DNA of 64,000 nucleotides from Rikenellaceae bacterium (GCA_015059845.1 SUZR01000006.1:1-64000); one strand, 5' to 3'; positions 40,182 through 50,492 are shown, numbered from the stretch's first letter. Notes: a model not told the origin generated them from the sequence alone. Numbers and translations: made by a program.

Positions 40182-41332
40182 TATAGCTCAACCTCTTGTC
40201 CCATAGACCATACGCCTTGGAGTTCGAGATTCTCGCCCATAATTATTATGTCGGCATCTTTGCCTACATCGAGAGAGCCTTTTCTGTCGTATATTCCCAT
40301 AATGCGAGCGGGTGTTTCCGAAGCCATACGTACCGCATCTGCAAGGGGTATTTCTGCCTTTTGCACCATCGTGCGTATCAGACGGTCCATAGTGGCTATG
40401 CTACCCGCGAGAGCCGAACGGTCGGAGAGTTTGCATACGCCATCCTCGATTATGGTTCTTGGGTCATATAGTGTTGTGCTGTTGCTTGCCGTGCATCCCA
40501 TTGCGTCGGTAATAAGACACGTGCGCTCGACGCCTTTGAACTTGTGAACCATACGGAGTATTGCAGGTGGAACGTGTATGCCGTCAGCGACAAGTTCAAC
40601 GCTCATATTCTCCATAAGATATATGCTCTCGATGGTGCCCTCATATTTGAATTCGCGCTTCTTATGAACACTCGTCATTGCGTTGTAGAAGTGTGTTGCG
40701 TGCGAGTAGCCTGCATCGTAGGCCGCTTTAACCTCGTTGTAGCCGGCCGTAGTGTGTGCGATAGATGCGATGATACCCTTTGACGATACATAACGACCAA
40801 ACTCTATCGCCCCCTCTAACTCTGGAGCAGCATCCCAACGCTTTATGCAGGACGTCTTTTCTATGATATCTGTATATTCATCACGGTCGGGCGTGCGAAT
40901 ATATTCTGGTATCTGCCCGCCTGCCATCGTTATGTTGAAATATGGGCCCTCGAGGTGTAGTCCCATAATTGTACTATTTGGCTCGGCCATTAACTTCTCG
41001 GTTGTGGCTGCAGCCTTGAGGATAATCTCTTTCGATGCCGCAGCAAGAGTAGGGTAGATGGCTGTCGTTCCGTGTCGTAGATGAGTATTCGCGGCGATGC
41101 GAAATGCCTCCTCATCACCCTCCATAAAGTCGTGTCCGCCACCTCCGTGAACGTGGGTGTCAATGCCTCCGGGAAGGATGTAATTGCCTTTTGCATCAAT
41201 AATCTTGTCGCAGTTGCAGGGCATATCCCCCTCGCCAATATCGATAATCTTTTCCGCGTCGAAAATTATCCAGCCATTCTCAATCCAACCCTTAGGAGTT
41301 AGAATCCTACCATTTGTAATGATTGTCAGCAT
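40181..41332 (-). CDS. nagA: N-acetylglucosamine-6-phosphate deacetylase
   Basis: GGIDTHVHGGGGHDFMEG; HLEGPYFN; THFYNAMT; LITDAMGC. Confidence 0.95.
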   Translation of the reverse strand: MLTIITNGRILTPKGWIENGWIIFDAEKIIDIGEGDMPCNCDKIIDAKGNYILPGGIDTHVHGGGGHDFMEGDEEAFRIAANTHLRHGTTAIYPTLAAASKEIILKAAATTEKLMAEPNSTIMGLHLEGPYFNITMAGGQIPEYIRTPDRDEYTDIIEKTSCIKRWDAAPELEGAIEFGRYVSSKGIIASIAHTTAGYNEVKAAYDAGYSHATHFYNAMTSVHKKREFKYEGTIESIYLMENMSVELVADGIHVPPAILRMVHKFKGVERTCLITDAMGCTASNSTTLYDPRTIIEDGVCKLSDRSALAGSIATMDRLIRTMVQKAEIPLADAVRMASETPARIMGIYDRKGSLDVGKDADIIIMGENLELQGVWSMGQEVEL

Positions 41333-41460
41333 ATTATGAGTTTAGGTGTGGTTTTTAAGTGGGAATCTAATAGCTATAGGTAGTAGCTTTATACAAAGAT
41401 AATAAATTCTCGAATACGGAGCCTTTATTAATGTTATTTAATTTTATTTGGAATAAAACA

Positions 41461-41495
41461 AAACCTCCCTCACAATACTGTGAGAGAGGTTTTTT
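41461..41495 (-). terminator. Terminator of tRNA-Leu
   Basis: Minus strand AAACCTCTCTCACA-GTAT-TGTGAGGGAGGTTTTG. Confidence 0.7.
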
Positions 41496-41496
41496 G

Positions 41497-41582
41497 TACT
41501 CGAAGCCGGGGTCGAACCGGCACGGCCATTACTGGCCACAGGATTTTAAGTCCGGCGTGTCTACCTATTCCACCATTCGAGC
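41497..41582 (-). tRNA. tRNA-Leu (anticodon TAA)
   Basis: Minus strand GCTCGAATGGTGGAATAGGTAGACACGCCGGACTTAAAATCCTGTGGCCAGTAATGGCCGTGCCGGTTCGACCCCGGCTTCGAGTA. Confidence 0.95.
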
Positions 41583-41622
41583 AACCGCTTACATTAGGTA
41601 AGACGCGACAAAAGTAGCAAAA

Positions 41623-42537
41623 TTATTTCAATGTGCAAACCTTTGAATCTATATATTCTACAATCTTTTCTGTTTCCGAGGGCAAAAACCACTCAATCTC
41701 ACCATCTCGCCCAAACCACGTGAGTTGTCGTTTAGCGTATCGGCGCGAGTTTCGCTTGATAAGTTCTATGGCCTCATCACGAGAGATGCTACCATCAAAA
41801 TAATCAAACATCTCGCGGTAACCGACCGTTTGCAGCGAGTTGAGGTGACGCAGCGGATATACCTTGAGTGCCTCCTGCTCCAATCCCGCCTCGACCATAA
41901 TATCCACGCGGCGGTCAATACGCTCATACAACACCACACGCTCCATCGTAACGCCAATCTTTACGATGTTAAACGGCCTTTCTCGTTTTACGCCTGTGCG
42001 CAGCGCAGAGTACGGCTTGCCGGTTGCGATGCAGACTTCCAATGCGCGCAGTACACGTGCAGGATTCTTTCTATCCACAACCTCATAGAATGTAGGGTCA
42101 AGTTCGCGTAGTTGCTCCGCAAGTGCCTCCAATCCCTCTCTCTTGAGTCTGTCGGACAGCTGCTGGCGTAACGCTGGCTCCACCTCCGGCAAATCGTCCA
42201 TACCCTCGCACAGAGCCTTCACGTATAGTCCTGAGCCTCCTACGGCAACAACGGTGTCGTGCTTCTCGAATAACTCCTCCAATCGTTTCAATGCCGCGAT
42301 CTCGTATGCTCCGCAATTAAAGTCATCGGTCAGCTCGTGCGAGGCGATAAAATGGTGCTCCACACGCTCCAGCTGCTCATTGTCGGGCTGTGCCGTGCCG
42401 ATGGGTATGCCACGATAGAACTGACGCGAGTCGGTAGAGATAATCGGGCAGGCGTAATGTTCAGCCACACGAATAGAGAGGTCGGTTTTGCCCGACCCCG
42501 TAGGTCCTACGATGACGATTAGGGTTTTAGTATTCAT
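41623..42537 (-). CDS. miaA: tRNA dimethylallyltransferase
   Basis: MNTKTLIVIVGPTGSGKTDLSIRVAEHY; ISTDSRQFYRGIPIGTAQP. Confidence 0.96.
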   Translation of the reverse strand: MNTKTLIVIVGPTGSGKTDLSIRVAEHYACPIISTDSRQFYRGIPIGTAQPDNEQLERVEHHFIASHELTDDFNCGAYEIAALKRLEELFEKHDTVVAVGGSGLYVKALCEGMDDLPEVEPALRQQLSDRLKREGLEALAEQLRELDPTFYEVVDRKNPARVLRALEVCIATGKPYSALRTGVKRERPFNIVKIGVTMERVVLYERIDRRVDIMVEAGLEQEALKVYPLRHLNSLQTVGYREMFDYFDGSISRDEAIELIKRNSRRYAKRQLTWFGRDGEIEWFLPSETEKIVEYIDSKVCTLK

Positions 42538-43039
42538 CGTCGTATGAGTCATCGCCATCAAAATCGCTGTACTCGCCCATCATCTCCTCGAAGATAGAAC
42601 CACTCTCCTCATTTGCTTCGGGGTCATACTGGTCGGGGGCGGGTGAGTGCTCGAACTGCACACGCGGATAGCTCATACCCTCAGCTTCATCCTTGGCCTC
42701 GATTACCTCGAGATAGTATGCTCGCTGCGTGAAGGGGTCGAATACATATATCAGGCGGTCGTGCATAAAGTTAAGCACATCGTATAGGCGTGCCGTAGCC
42801 ATCGGTTTAGGCATTCCGTTTCCACCGTCACCCATACCGTCACCCATATCCATATAGGTGTACTCCTGCTGTCGCTCCCATCTGTCATCAGCCTTAAAGA
42901 AGGATGCCATACAGGGGTCGTAGTTGAGCATCGAGATTATAAACTCGTGCATATCAAGCAGCGTAGAGTCAGCTGCCATCTCAAAATCGCGGACAAAGTG
43001 GTCGTTCTCGTCCGAGAGCATTCTAAATCGGTAAATCAT
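42527..43039 (-). CDS. Plasmid pRiA4b ORF-3-like family protein
   Basis: 170 aa; MIYRFRMLSDENDHFVRDFEMAADSTLLDMHEFIISMLNYDPCMASFF; acidic C-terminus. Confidence 0.65.
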   Translation of the reverse strand: MIYRFRMLSDENDHFVRDFEMAADSTLLDMHEFIISMLNYDPCMASFFKADDRWERQQEYTYMDMGDGMGDGGNGMPKPMATARLYDVLNFMHDRLIYVFDPFTQRAYYLEVIEAKDEAEGMSYPRVQFEHSPAPDQYDPEANEESGSIFEEMMGEYSDFDGDDSYDDEY

Positions 43040-43041
43040 AT

Positions 43042-44220
43042 CTATCTCAATTTATCTATTGCCTCTTTTAATTGTGACATCGCCTGCTCCAATACGGCAC
43101 GTTGCGTGCCGACATTAAGGCGTGTGTGCTGCTCGCCGCCAATGCCGAACATCGCACCATCGTTAATTGCAAGATGCGCATCGTTGACAAGCATATCAAT
43201 CAGCTTCTCGTGCTCAAGACCCAGCGCCGAAAAGTCGAGCCATACAAGATACGACGCCTGCGGTTTTATGGCACGCACCTCGGGGATGTTAGCCTTCAGA
43301 TACTCATCCACGAAGTCGATGTTGGACTCTATGTGTGAAAGCATCTGCTGTCGCCACTCCTCACCTTCGCTAAAGGCCGCCTCGGTGGCAACCATTGCAA
43401 AAATTGTAGCCATATCCATCTCGTTGGCCGTAAGCCACGCGAAGAATTTTTCGCGCAAAGCCTCATCGGGCACAATGGCGTACGAGCTTACTATGCCCGC
43501 TATGTTGAAGGTCTTGGATGGTGCGCCAAAGGTAATACTGCAACGCGCTGCATTCTCCGAAACCGATGCAAACGGAATGTGTTTGTTCCCGTAGAGAGCC
43601 ATATCGCAGTGAATCTCGTCGGAGATAACTATCAAGTTGTGCTTCACGGCAATGTCGGCCAGGCGGGCAAGAGTTGCCTTGTCCCACGTGATACCGATGG
43701 GGTTGTGCGGGTTGGCGAGAATAAGTATTCGGCACTTGTCGTCAATCACCTGCTCCAGCTGCTCGAAATCCATCGTGTAGCTATCACCCTCGTGGCGCAG
43801 AGGATTCATCACAATTTCGCGGCCATTATGTTCAGGCACAAGGCGGAAGGGGTGATATACGGGTGGCTGGATAATAATCTTATCGCCAGGCTGTGTGAAT
43901 ACATTTACAACCATACCGATACCCTTTACAATGCCGGGAATGTAGCGCATCCACTCGCGCTCTACCGGCCAACCGTGATGGCTACGAATCCAATTAACTA
44001 CACTCTGCCAATAGCCGTCATATTGCACGGGATAACCCAATACGGGGTGGTCAAGGCGCCTCTTGAGTGCATCAATAATAAAGTCGGGCGTTGCAAAATC
44101 CATATCGGCAACCCACAACGACAATAGGTCATTGCGGCCATACATATCTTTCAGTGCATCGAACTTTACGCAGTGTGTACCGCGGCGGTCGATGGGGGCG
44201 TTGAAGTCGTAAATCTTCAT
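43042..44220 (-). CDS. PatB/MalY-type PLP aminotransferase / C-S lyase
   Basis: 392 aa; LWVADMDFATPD; NPHNPIGITWDKATL; SDEIHCDMAL; GAPSKTFNIAG. Confidence 0.9.
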   Translation of the reverse strand: MKIYDFNAPIDRRGTHCVKFDALKDMYGRNDLLSLWVADMDFATPDFIIDALKRRLDHPVLGYPVQYDGYWQSVVNWIRSHHGWPVEREWMRYIPGIVKGIGMVVNVFTQPGDKIIIQPPVYHPFRLVPEHNGREIVMNPLRHEGDSYTMDFEQLEQVIDDKCRILILANPHNPIGITWDKATLARLADIAVKHNLIVISDEIHCDMALYGNKHIPFASVSENAARCSITFGAPSKTFNIAGIVSSYAIVPDEALREKFFAWLTANEMDMATIFAMVATEAAFSEGEEWRQQMLSHIESNIDFVDEYLKANIPEVRAIKPQASYLVWLDFSALGLEHEKLIDMLVNDAHLAINDGAMFGIGGEQHTRLNVGTQRAVLEQAMSQLKEAIDKLR

Positions 44221-44221
44221 A

Positions 44222-45205
44222 TTATATTGAGGTTAAAAATTTCATTACATCTACTCCGTCGGCATAATCCGTAAGTGTGGGGTATTGTGCTCGACCAAAG
44301 GCTACGGCACGCGGATGAAGGGGCTCTCGGCAAACTACGCATTGCAGAGAGTTGTCGTTCTGCGTGAGCCAATCTTGCACCTCCTCTATCTCGTCGTAAT
44401 AGCAGTAATTTATTTGGCTTATGTTGGGCGAGAACCCTGCATCTTCCACTGCAATGCACTCCCCAAAATCCAGGAACGGTTGTCCCATCATCTGCCGCAT
44501 AGCCTTGCAATGCAGATAATTGCCGTGATACATCGGATTCATCTTCGGGGCTCGAAGCTCCAACTGCTTGCCGCGTGGCAGAAATATCAGCGATACATTG
44601 CGACAACCCAAGCCGTTGTATGTAAATATATCATCTTGCAACCCCTGCAGCTCCCGCTCGTTCTCCTCACCCGTCAGAACAGCCACCGAATGGCGGCTGC
44701 CGCGAATCAGTGTCGGTATTGTTGCATAGCGAGTGCGGAAATGCCGAGCTGCCTCATCGCCTCCCGTAGCAATCACCATATCGTAATCGGCCTCGGGCGC
44801 ATAATCATAAACGGGAATTGCAGGCGATATATTTCGCAGAGTATCAATCGTGTAGTTGGTAAGGCTGCGGTCCTTGCTGGATGGCTTTACGAAGACATTG
44901 TGGCCACATATCAGGGCGCACATCATATCAAAAAAGCCCACAAGTGGAATATTGCCCGCCATAATAATGGCTACGTTGCGTGATTGTACGGCTTGCGGAT
45001 ATGCTTTTATCCACGCGATAAGTTTCTCGCGGTCGAGATACTCCTCGCATATTGCATCTATGGCACGAAGAATATCCGTCTGCGTAAACCACTCATTCTC
45101 GGCAATGGCCGTCTGGAGGGCTCTTTTCGAGCGCTCATCCTCTCCAAAATGCCGCAGGCGTCTGCCCAGCTCTACGAATATCTCAATCCGATTCTCCATT
45201 GCCAA
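44222..45205 (-). CDS. LuxC-like acyl-CoA reductase family protein
   Basis: 327 aa; VAIIMAGNIPLVGFFDMMCALICGHNVFVKPSSKDRSL; GLGCRNVSLIFLP. Confidence 0.75.
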   Translation of the reverse strand: MAMENRIEIFVELGRRLRHFGEDERSKRALQTAIAENEWFTQTDILRAIDAICEEYLDREKLIAWIKAYPQAVQSRNVAIIMAGNIPLVGFFDMMCALICGHNVFVKPSSKDRSLTNYTIDTLRNISPAIPVYDYAPEADYDMVIATGGDEAARHFRTRYATIPTLIRGSRHSVAVLTGEENERELQGLQDDIFTYNGLGCRNVSLIFLPRGKQLELRAPKMNPMYHGNYLHCKAMRQMMGQPFLDFGECIAVEDAGFSPNISQINYCYYDEIEEVQDWLTQNDNSLQCVVCREPLHPRAVAFGRAQYPTLTDYADGVDVMKFLTSI

Positions 45206-45265
45206 AAATCTTTATACAAAGATAAGAATTAAAACGAAAAAACCGCACTACGGCGGCTTTTTCTG

Positions 45266-45823
45266 TTATCGTATTACATATTGTCGTAACTCCTTCGCAA
45301 GTTCCCGTTCGCGACCCTCGGTAAACTCATTTACCAGGGCGTGAAAGCGTGGCGAGTGGTTGAGGTGTACGGTGTGGCACAACTCGTGGATAATTATGTA
45401 GTCGCGCAGATGTTCGGGGAGCGTCATAAGGTATAGGCTCAACGATATATCTCCACGTGCGGTACACGAGCCCCACTTTGTCCGCGCAGCACGAATCGTC
45501 ACCTTACCATATTTTAGCCTATATCGTGTGGCCAGTTCGGCAACACGTTGGGGTAGCGTGGCCTTTGCCTCGGAGCGCATACGTTCGATATCCTCCTTGG
45601 TGGGCGTGGGAACACTTCGTCGCTCGGCATACTTTGCCATTGAGGCCCTTACCCACTCGGATTTGCTCTCCAGGAAGGCCAATGCCTTTCGCTTTGAGAT
45701 GTATGGCGGAAAGGATAGGCGTACCTCGCCCGAAGGCCTTACCGAGATTGTCGTGCGCGTAGAGCGACGTGTGCAAGAGATTGTTATATCACCTAATGTC
45801 GGGTGGCGAAAAACCTCTTTCAT
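45266..45823 (-). CDS. YgjP-like (DUF45) zinc metallopeptidase
   Basis: RTKWGSCTARGDISLSLYLMTLPEHLRDYIIIHELCHTVHLNHSPRFHALV (HELCH...H). Confidence 0.9.
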   Translation of the reverse strand: MKEVFRHPTLGDITISCTRRSTRTTISVRPSGEVRLSFPPYISKRKALAFLESKSEWVRASMAKYAERRSVPTPTKEDIERMRSEAKATLPQRVAELATRYRLKYGKVTIRAARTKWGSCTARGDISLSLYLMTLPEHLRDYIIIHELCHTVHLNHSPRFHALVNEFTEGRERELAKELRQYVIR

Positions 45824-45824
45824 A

Positions 45825-46556
45825 CTATCCTATGCGCTGGCGCACAACCTCAAAGAGCATAACAGCTGCGGCAGCCGACACGTTCAGCGACTCGATAGCG
45901 CCGATAAGCGGAATTGCAAGCTGCTCGTCGCAAAGCTTAAGCACCTCCTTTGAGATACCAGTATCCTCGGCGCCCATAATGATTACAGTTGGCTTACGGA
46001 AATCGGCGTCGTAGATGAGCTTGCGGCTCTTCTCGGTAGCAGCTACGGCCTGGAAACCCTCGGCCTGCAACGCCTTGATTGTATTGCGCAACGAGCCTAC
46101 GCGGCATACAGGAATACGGCTCAACGCACCAGCCGATGAACGCATAGCCTCCGAATTTACGGGAGCAGAGTTCTTTAGCGGCGTGATAAGTCCGTGCGCA
46201 CCGGCACACTCGGCCGAGCGGGCGATAGCTCCGAAGTTACGCACATCGGTAACACCATCAAAGAGCATAATGAGTGGCGTCTCATCCTCGGGAACACGCT
46301 CCAGAATGTCGCTAAGCTCTACGTACTCGATGGGGGCAATCTGTGCCACCACACCCTGATGGTTGAGCTTCGTGAGGCGGTTGAGCTTCTCTACGGGCAC
46401 CTCCTGAATACGTATGCGGTGACGGAATGCGAGGTCGCGCAGTTCGGTCATAAGCTGTCCCTCAGCACCCTTGCGGATGTAAAGACGCTCAATCTGTTTT
46501 CCAGTCTGAATGGCCTCAGCCACGGGGCGGATGCCAAAAACAATGTCGTTTGCCAT
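45825..46556 (-). CDS. rlmB: 23S rRNA (Gm2251)-methyltransferase-like SpoU family
   Basis: FGIRPVAEAIQTGKQIERLYIRKGAEG; DVRNFGAIARSAECAGAHGLI; SLNVSAAAAVMLFEV. Confidence 0.92.
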   Translation of the reverse strand: MANDIVFGIRPVAEAIQTGKQIERLYIRKGAEGQLMTELRDLAFRHRIRIQEVPVEKLNRLTKLNHQGVVAQIAPIEYVELSDILERVPEDETPLIMLFDGVTDVRNFGAIARSAECAGAHGLITPLKNSAPVNSEAMRSSAGALSRIPVCRVGSLRNTIKALQAEGFQAVAATEKSRKLIYDADFRKPTVIIMGAEDTGISKEVLKLCDEQLAIPLIGAIESLNVSAAAAVMLFEVVRQRIG

Positions 46557-46557
46557 A

Positions 46558-48486
46558 TTATTGGTTTTCAGTTATTTCTAATTCGTATGACGCCTTCTCC
46601 CACTCGTGCATCTGGTGGTCGTACTGCGTCTTTAAGTCGTTATAAGCGGCGTAGTCAGCCTCGTTATACTCTGTTGCCGTAGCAAATTTCTCGTCGTAGG
46701 CCGCAATCTTTTCTTCTATCTCAGCCAACTCAGCCTCAATCGTCTCAACAGCTTTGCGCAACTTACGCAGTAGCTTCTCCTGTTCCTTCTTCTGCTCGTA
46801 CGATAGTTTGCCTGTAGAGTTCTCTTTGGGTGCTGCGACTGCAGGCGTATCCTTACGCTCAATCTCTTGCAGGGATTCCACCTTGCGTTTCTCGAGGAAG
46901 TAGTATATTCCACCCAAATACTCCTTCACGCCACCATCGCGGAACTCGTAAATGCGGTCAACAATGCCGTCCAGAAAATCTCGGTCGTGCGACACAAGAA
47001 TCACCGTTCCGTCATACTTCTGCAAGGCACGCTTCAGAATATCCTTCGAGCGCATATCCATATGGTTTGTCGGCTCGTCAAGCACCAGCAAGTTATACGG
47101 CTCAAGCATCAGTCGGGCCATCGCCAAGCGCGAACGCTCACCGCCCGACAACACCTTTACCTTCTTGTCAATATCCTCTCCGCGGAACAGAAAAGCTCCC
47201 AGAATATCTCTCAGTCGTGTGCGAATATCGCCAACGGCCACACGGTCCAAAGTGTCAAAAACGGTAAACTCGCCATCCATCAAATCGTCCTGATTCTGTG
47301 CATAGTAACCGATATTTACATTCGCTCCGAGCTTTATTGTACCCTCCGTCTGCTCCAGCTCGCCGATAATCATACGCGCCATCGTGGTCTTACCCTCGCC
47401 ATTACGGCCAACAAAGGCTATTTTCTGGCCACGCTCCAGCGTGAATGTAAAGTCCGAGAAGATACGCTTCTGCCCAAAAGCCTTACCCACCTCCTTAATC
47501 TCGGCCACAATCTGTCCTGAGCGGGGTGCGGGCGGGAACTTAATGTTGAGTGTTGCCAAATCCTCCTCCTCGACCTCTATGCGCTCCAGACGCTCCAGCT
47601 GCTTGATACGCGACTGCACCTGATTGCTCTTGGTGGGCTTGTAGCGGAATTTCTCAATAAACTCCTCGGTCTTCTCAATCATTCGCTGCTGATTCTCGTA
47701 TGCGGCCATCTGCTGTGCGCGGCGCTCGGCACGCAGCTCAACAAACTTTGAATAGGGCACTTTATAGTCGTATATATGCCCCAGCGAGAGCTCCACCGTG
47801 CGTGTTGTCACGTTGTCCAAAAAGGCGCGGTCGTGTGAGATGAGCAGCACCGCACCGTTGTAGTTACGCAGATACTCCTCCAGCCACTGAATACTCTCAA
47901 TATCAAGATGGTTTGTAGGCTCGTCAAGCAGAAAAATCGAGGGACGGCGCAGAAGCAACTTCGCCAACTCGATACGCATACGCCAGCCTCCCGAAAACTC
48001 ACTTGTGGCACGGTCAAAATCCGTACGCTTGAATCCCAAGCCTAACAGCGTCTTCTCGATGTCGGCTTCGCGCGTATCTCCGCCCAAGATATGGTAGCGG
48101 TCCTGCGCATCGTTCAGGCGGTGCAGGAGAGTTTCGTACTCCTCCGATTCGTAGTCCGTGCGTTCGGCAATCTCGGCCGTGAGAGATGCAATCTCCGCCT
48201 CAAGACGCAGCACTTCGTCAAATGCCTTCTCTGTTTCGGCCTTGAGCGTGGTGGTGTCGGCCACACGCATCTGCTGCGGTAGGTAGCCAATAGTACACTC
48301 GCCATTGATGGTTACAGCACCCTCGGTGGGTTGCTGCTCGCCAATGATAATGCGCAAAAGTGTTGTCTTGCCTGCTCCATTCTTGCCGACAAGGCCTATG
48401 CGGTCCTTCTCGTTAATCAGAAACGAGATATTGTCAAACAGCGTCCAGCCTCCGTAGCTGACCGTTAAGTTATCTAATGAAATCAT
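46558..48486 (-). CDS. ABC-F family ATP-binding protein
   Basis: Two ABC domains (GKNGAGKTTLL, SGGWRMRIELAKLLL; GRNGEGKTTMA, SGGERSRLAMARLML), C-terminal coiled coil. Confidence 0.94.
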   Translation of the reverse strand: MISLDNLTVSYGGWTLFDNISFLINEKDRIGLVGKNGAGKTTLLRIIIGEQQPTEGAVTINGECTIGYLPQQMRVADTTTLKAETEKAFDEVLRLEAEIASLTAEIAERTDYESEEYETLLHRLNDAQDRYHILGGDTREADIEKTLLGLGFKRTDFDRATSEFSGGWRMRIELAKLLLRRPSIFLLDEPTNHLDIESIQWLEEYLRNYNGAVLLISHDRAFLDNVTTRTVELSLGHIYDYKVPYSKFVELRAERRAQQMAAYENQQRMIEKTEEFIEKFRYKPTKSNQVQSRIKQLERLERIEVEEEDLATLNIKFPPAPRSGQIVAEIKEVGKAFGQKRIFSDFTFTLERGQKIAFVGRNGEGKTTMARMIIGELEQTEGTIKLGANVNIGYYAQNQDDLMDGEFTVFDTLDRVAVGDIRTRLRDILGAFLFRGEDIDKKVKVLSGGERSRLAMARLMLEPYNLLVLDEPTNHMDMRSKDILKRALQKYDGTVILVSHDRDFLDGIVDRIYEFRDGGVKEYLGGIYYFLEKRKVESLQEIERKDTPAVAAPKENSTGKLSYEQKKEQEKLLRKLRKAVETIEAELAEIEEKIAAYDEKFATATEYNEADYAAYNDLKTQYDHQMHEWEKASYELEITENQ

Positions 48487-48489
48487 CTA

Positions 48490-49140
48490 CTATGCCTCCA
48501 ACATCTTTACAATCTCCGCCGCGGGGTCTGCAGCACCAAACACCGCACTACCTGCAACCAAAGCCTCAGCACCAGCCGCGAACACCTCACCAGCATTCTT
48601 CGATGAGATACCTCCATCAACTTCAATCAGGAACTTCGCACCCAGCTCCTGACGCATAGCGGCCAGCTCACGAATCTTATCCAGCGAGCCGTCAATAAAC
48701 GACTGGCCTCCAAAGCCTGGCTCAACGCTCATCACAAGTACCAAATCGACCTTGGCGAGAATATCCTTCAGTACGCTTGCCTCAGTCTTGGGCTTGATTG
48801 AGATGCCCACCTTCGCGCCCGCCTCACGGATAGCAGCAATACAGCCGTCGATATCCTCGGTAGCCTCATAGTGGAATGTAACGTAGTCGGCACCAGCCTC
48901 CACGAAACGCTTCACATACTTCTCGGGCTCGACAATCATCAAGTGTACATCCAGCACCTTTGTTGTGGCCTTGCGGATAGGTTTCATTACGGGGAATCCA
49001 AACGAGATGTTGGGAACAAATACTCCATCCATCACATCGATGTGTACCCACTCCGCAGCACTGCGGTCAATCATCTTGGTATCGCGTTCGAGGTTGCCGA
49101 AGTCGGCCGACAACATCGAGGGAGAAATTATACGTGTCAT
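48490..49140 (-). CDS. rpe: Ribulose-phosphate 3-epimerase
   Basis: ISPSMLSADFGNLERD; HIDVMDGVFVPNISFG; MSVEPGFGGQSFI. Confidence 0.97.
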   Translation of the reverse strand: MTRIISPSMLSADFGNLERDTKMIDRSAAEWVHIDVMDGVFVPNISFGFPVMKPIRKATTKVLDVHLMIVEPEKYVKRFVEAGADYVTFHYEATEDIDGCIAAIREAGAKVGISIKPKTEASVLKDILAKVDLVLVMSVEPGFGGQSFIDGSLDKIRELAAMRQELGAKFLIEVDGGISSKNAGEVFAAGAEALVAGSAVFGAADPAAEIVKMLEA

Positions 49141-49144
49141 AGTT

Positions 49145-49651
49145 TTATATTTTATCTTTTATATATTCAACTAAATCATCGCGCTTATGGCAATTGAAAA
49201 CCACTTTCTTATCGTTGGTTGTAATTAGCACAAGCTCACTATGTTGTGTTGCGTACATATAGTAGTTGCCGAGGGTTTTATTATTAAACAGACCTACATA
49301 TCCTCCTGCGCCATCGCTTGCCATTCTGCGTGTGGAACGACCTATAACGGCAGGCTCAATGCACTCAATGCTGATTATCTCCGAGTATGGAATAACCTTG
49401 CGACCAATAATATTTTTTATACATATCTCCGTCTGGTTATACTTTACATATAACGGAGTCATACTCATAAGGTATATATTCGCAATGACGAGGAAGATAG
49501 CTATGGTCACAGCGCCAATCCTCTTTAAGCGCGAGTCGGTGTCGATATACTCCTTGTAGAGGTATAGCAACGATGCGATGATTATTATCGCATAGATAAT
49601 CGTTGTCACAATCGTATCGTTCGACCACTCGAAAAATATCCTCTCGTTCAT
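49145..49651 (-). CDS. Membrane protein with bacterial PH-like domain
   Basis: 168 aa; two TM helices then VIPYSEIISIECIEPAVIG...LVLITTNDKKVVFNCHKRDDLVEYI. Confidence 0.55.
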   Translation of the reverse strand: MNERIFFEWSNDTIVTTIIYAIIIIASLLYLYKEYIDTDSRLKRIGAVTIAIFLVIANIYLMSMTPLYVKYNQTEICIKNIIGRKVIPYSEIISIECIEPAVIGRSTRRMASDGAGGYVGLFNNKTLGNYYMYATQHSELVLITTNDKKVVFNCHKRDDLVEYIKDKI

Positions 49652-49796
49652 AATTTGCGATATTTACGTTTACAGCAACAAAGGTAAGAATAATTAAGCA
49701 TTTTTATAGCCGTTATGGGGCTTAAAGAGACTTAGATTTTGTGATTATATGGAAAAAAATTATATTTGTAAACAAATATATAAATCATTTTGGACT

Positions 49797-50414
49797 ATGA
49801 AACGAATTATCATTGCATTATTGGCAGTTGTTGCTGCGATAAATGTGTCGGCTCAGGAGTTGCGCTGGGGTGTTGCCGGAGGTTTGAACTTTGCGTGGGA
49901 GCGTGCAAAAGCTGCAGGTGTAAAGGTGGCTTCTGATAGTTATATAGGTTTTCAGGTGGGAGCAAAGGCCGAGATGGATTTTTCTTCTTATCTGATTGAT
50001 GGCTTCTATCTTGAGGGTAGCTTGCTCTACAATCTTAAGGGTGGTAGTTACTCTGGTAGCCATTCAAATCTTGGCTATCTGCAGTTGCCCGTTAATCTTG
50101 GCTATCGTCTGACCTTTTCGGGCGATGTGTCGCTTTTGGGTAGCCTTGGTCCCTACTTCGGATTGGGTGTATTGGGCAAGGATGTCGAGAAGGTGAGTGG
50201 CGCAAAGGTCAAAACCGATGTGTTTGGAACACGCTTGCAGCGCTTTGACTTCGGTTTGAACTACAAACTCGGTGTTGAGGTGTGGGATCAGTGGCAATTC
50301 TATCTTGGCTTGGAACACAGCTTGTTGAATCTGGCAAAGAAGAATCTCGATGGCGAAGCACTCGGTAAGATGCATTTGGTGAATTTCTACATCGGCACGG
50401 CTTATATGTTCTAA
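49797..50414 (+). CDS. OmpBB/porin-family beta-barrel protein
   Basis: Signal peptide MKRIIIALLAVVAAINVSAQ; GVAGGLNFAWE; C-term FYIGTAYMF; start moved from 49749. Confidence 0.85.
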   Translation: MKRIIIALLAVVAAINVSAQELRWGVAGGLNFAWERAKAAGVKVASDSYIGFQVGAKAEMDFSSYLIDGFYLEGSLLYNLKGGSYSGSHSNLGYLQLPVNLGYRLTFSGDVSLLGSLGPYFGLGVLGKDVEKVSGAKVKTDVFGTRLQRFDFGLNYKLGVEVWDQWQFYLGLEHSLLNLAKKNLDGEALGKMHLVNFYIGTAYMF

Positions 50415-50458
50415 ATAACCTTCCGCTCTGCAACCTACGGAGCATTATGATTTATAAA

Positions 50459-50492
50459 ATATGCGGGAATCATCGATTCTCGCATATTTTTT
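50459..50492 (+). terminator. Intrinsic terminator
   Basis: ATATGCGGGAATC-ATC-GATTCTCGCATATTTTTT. Confidence 0.85.
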
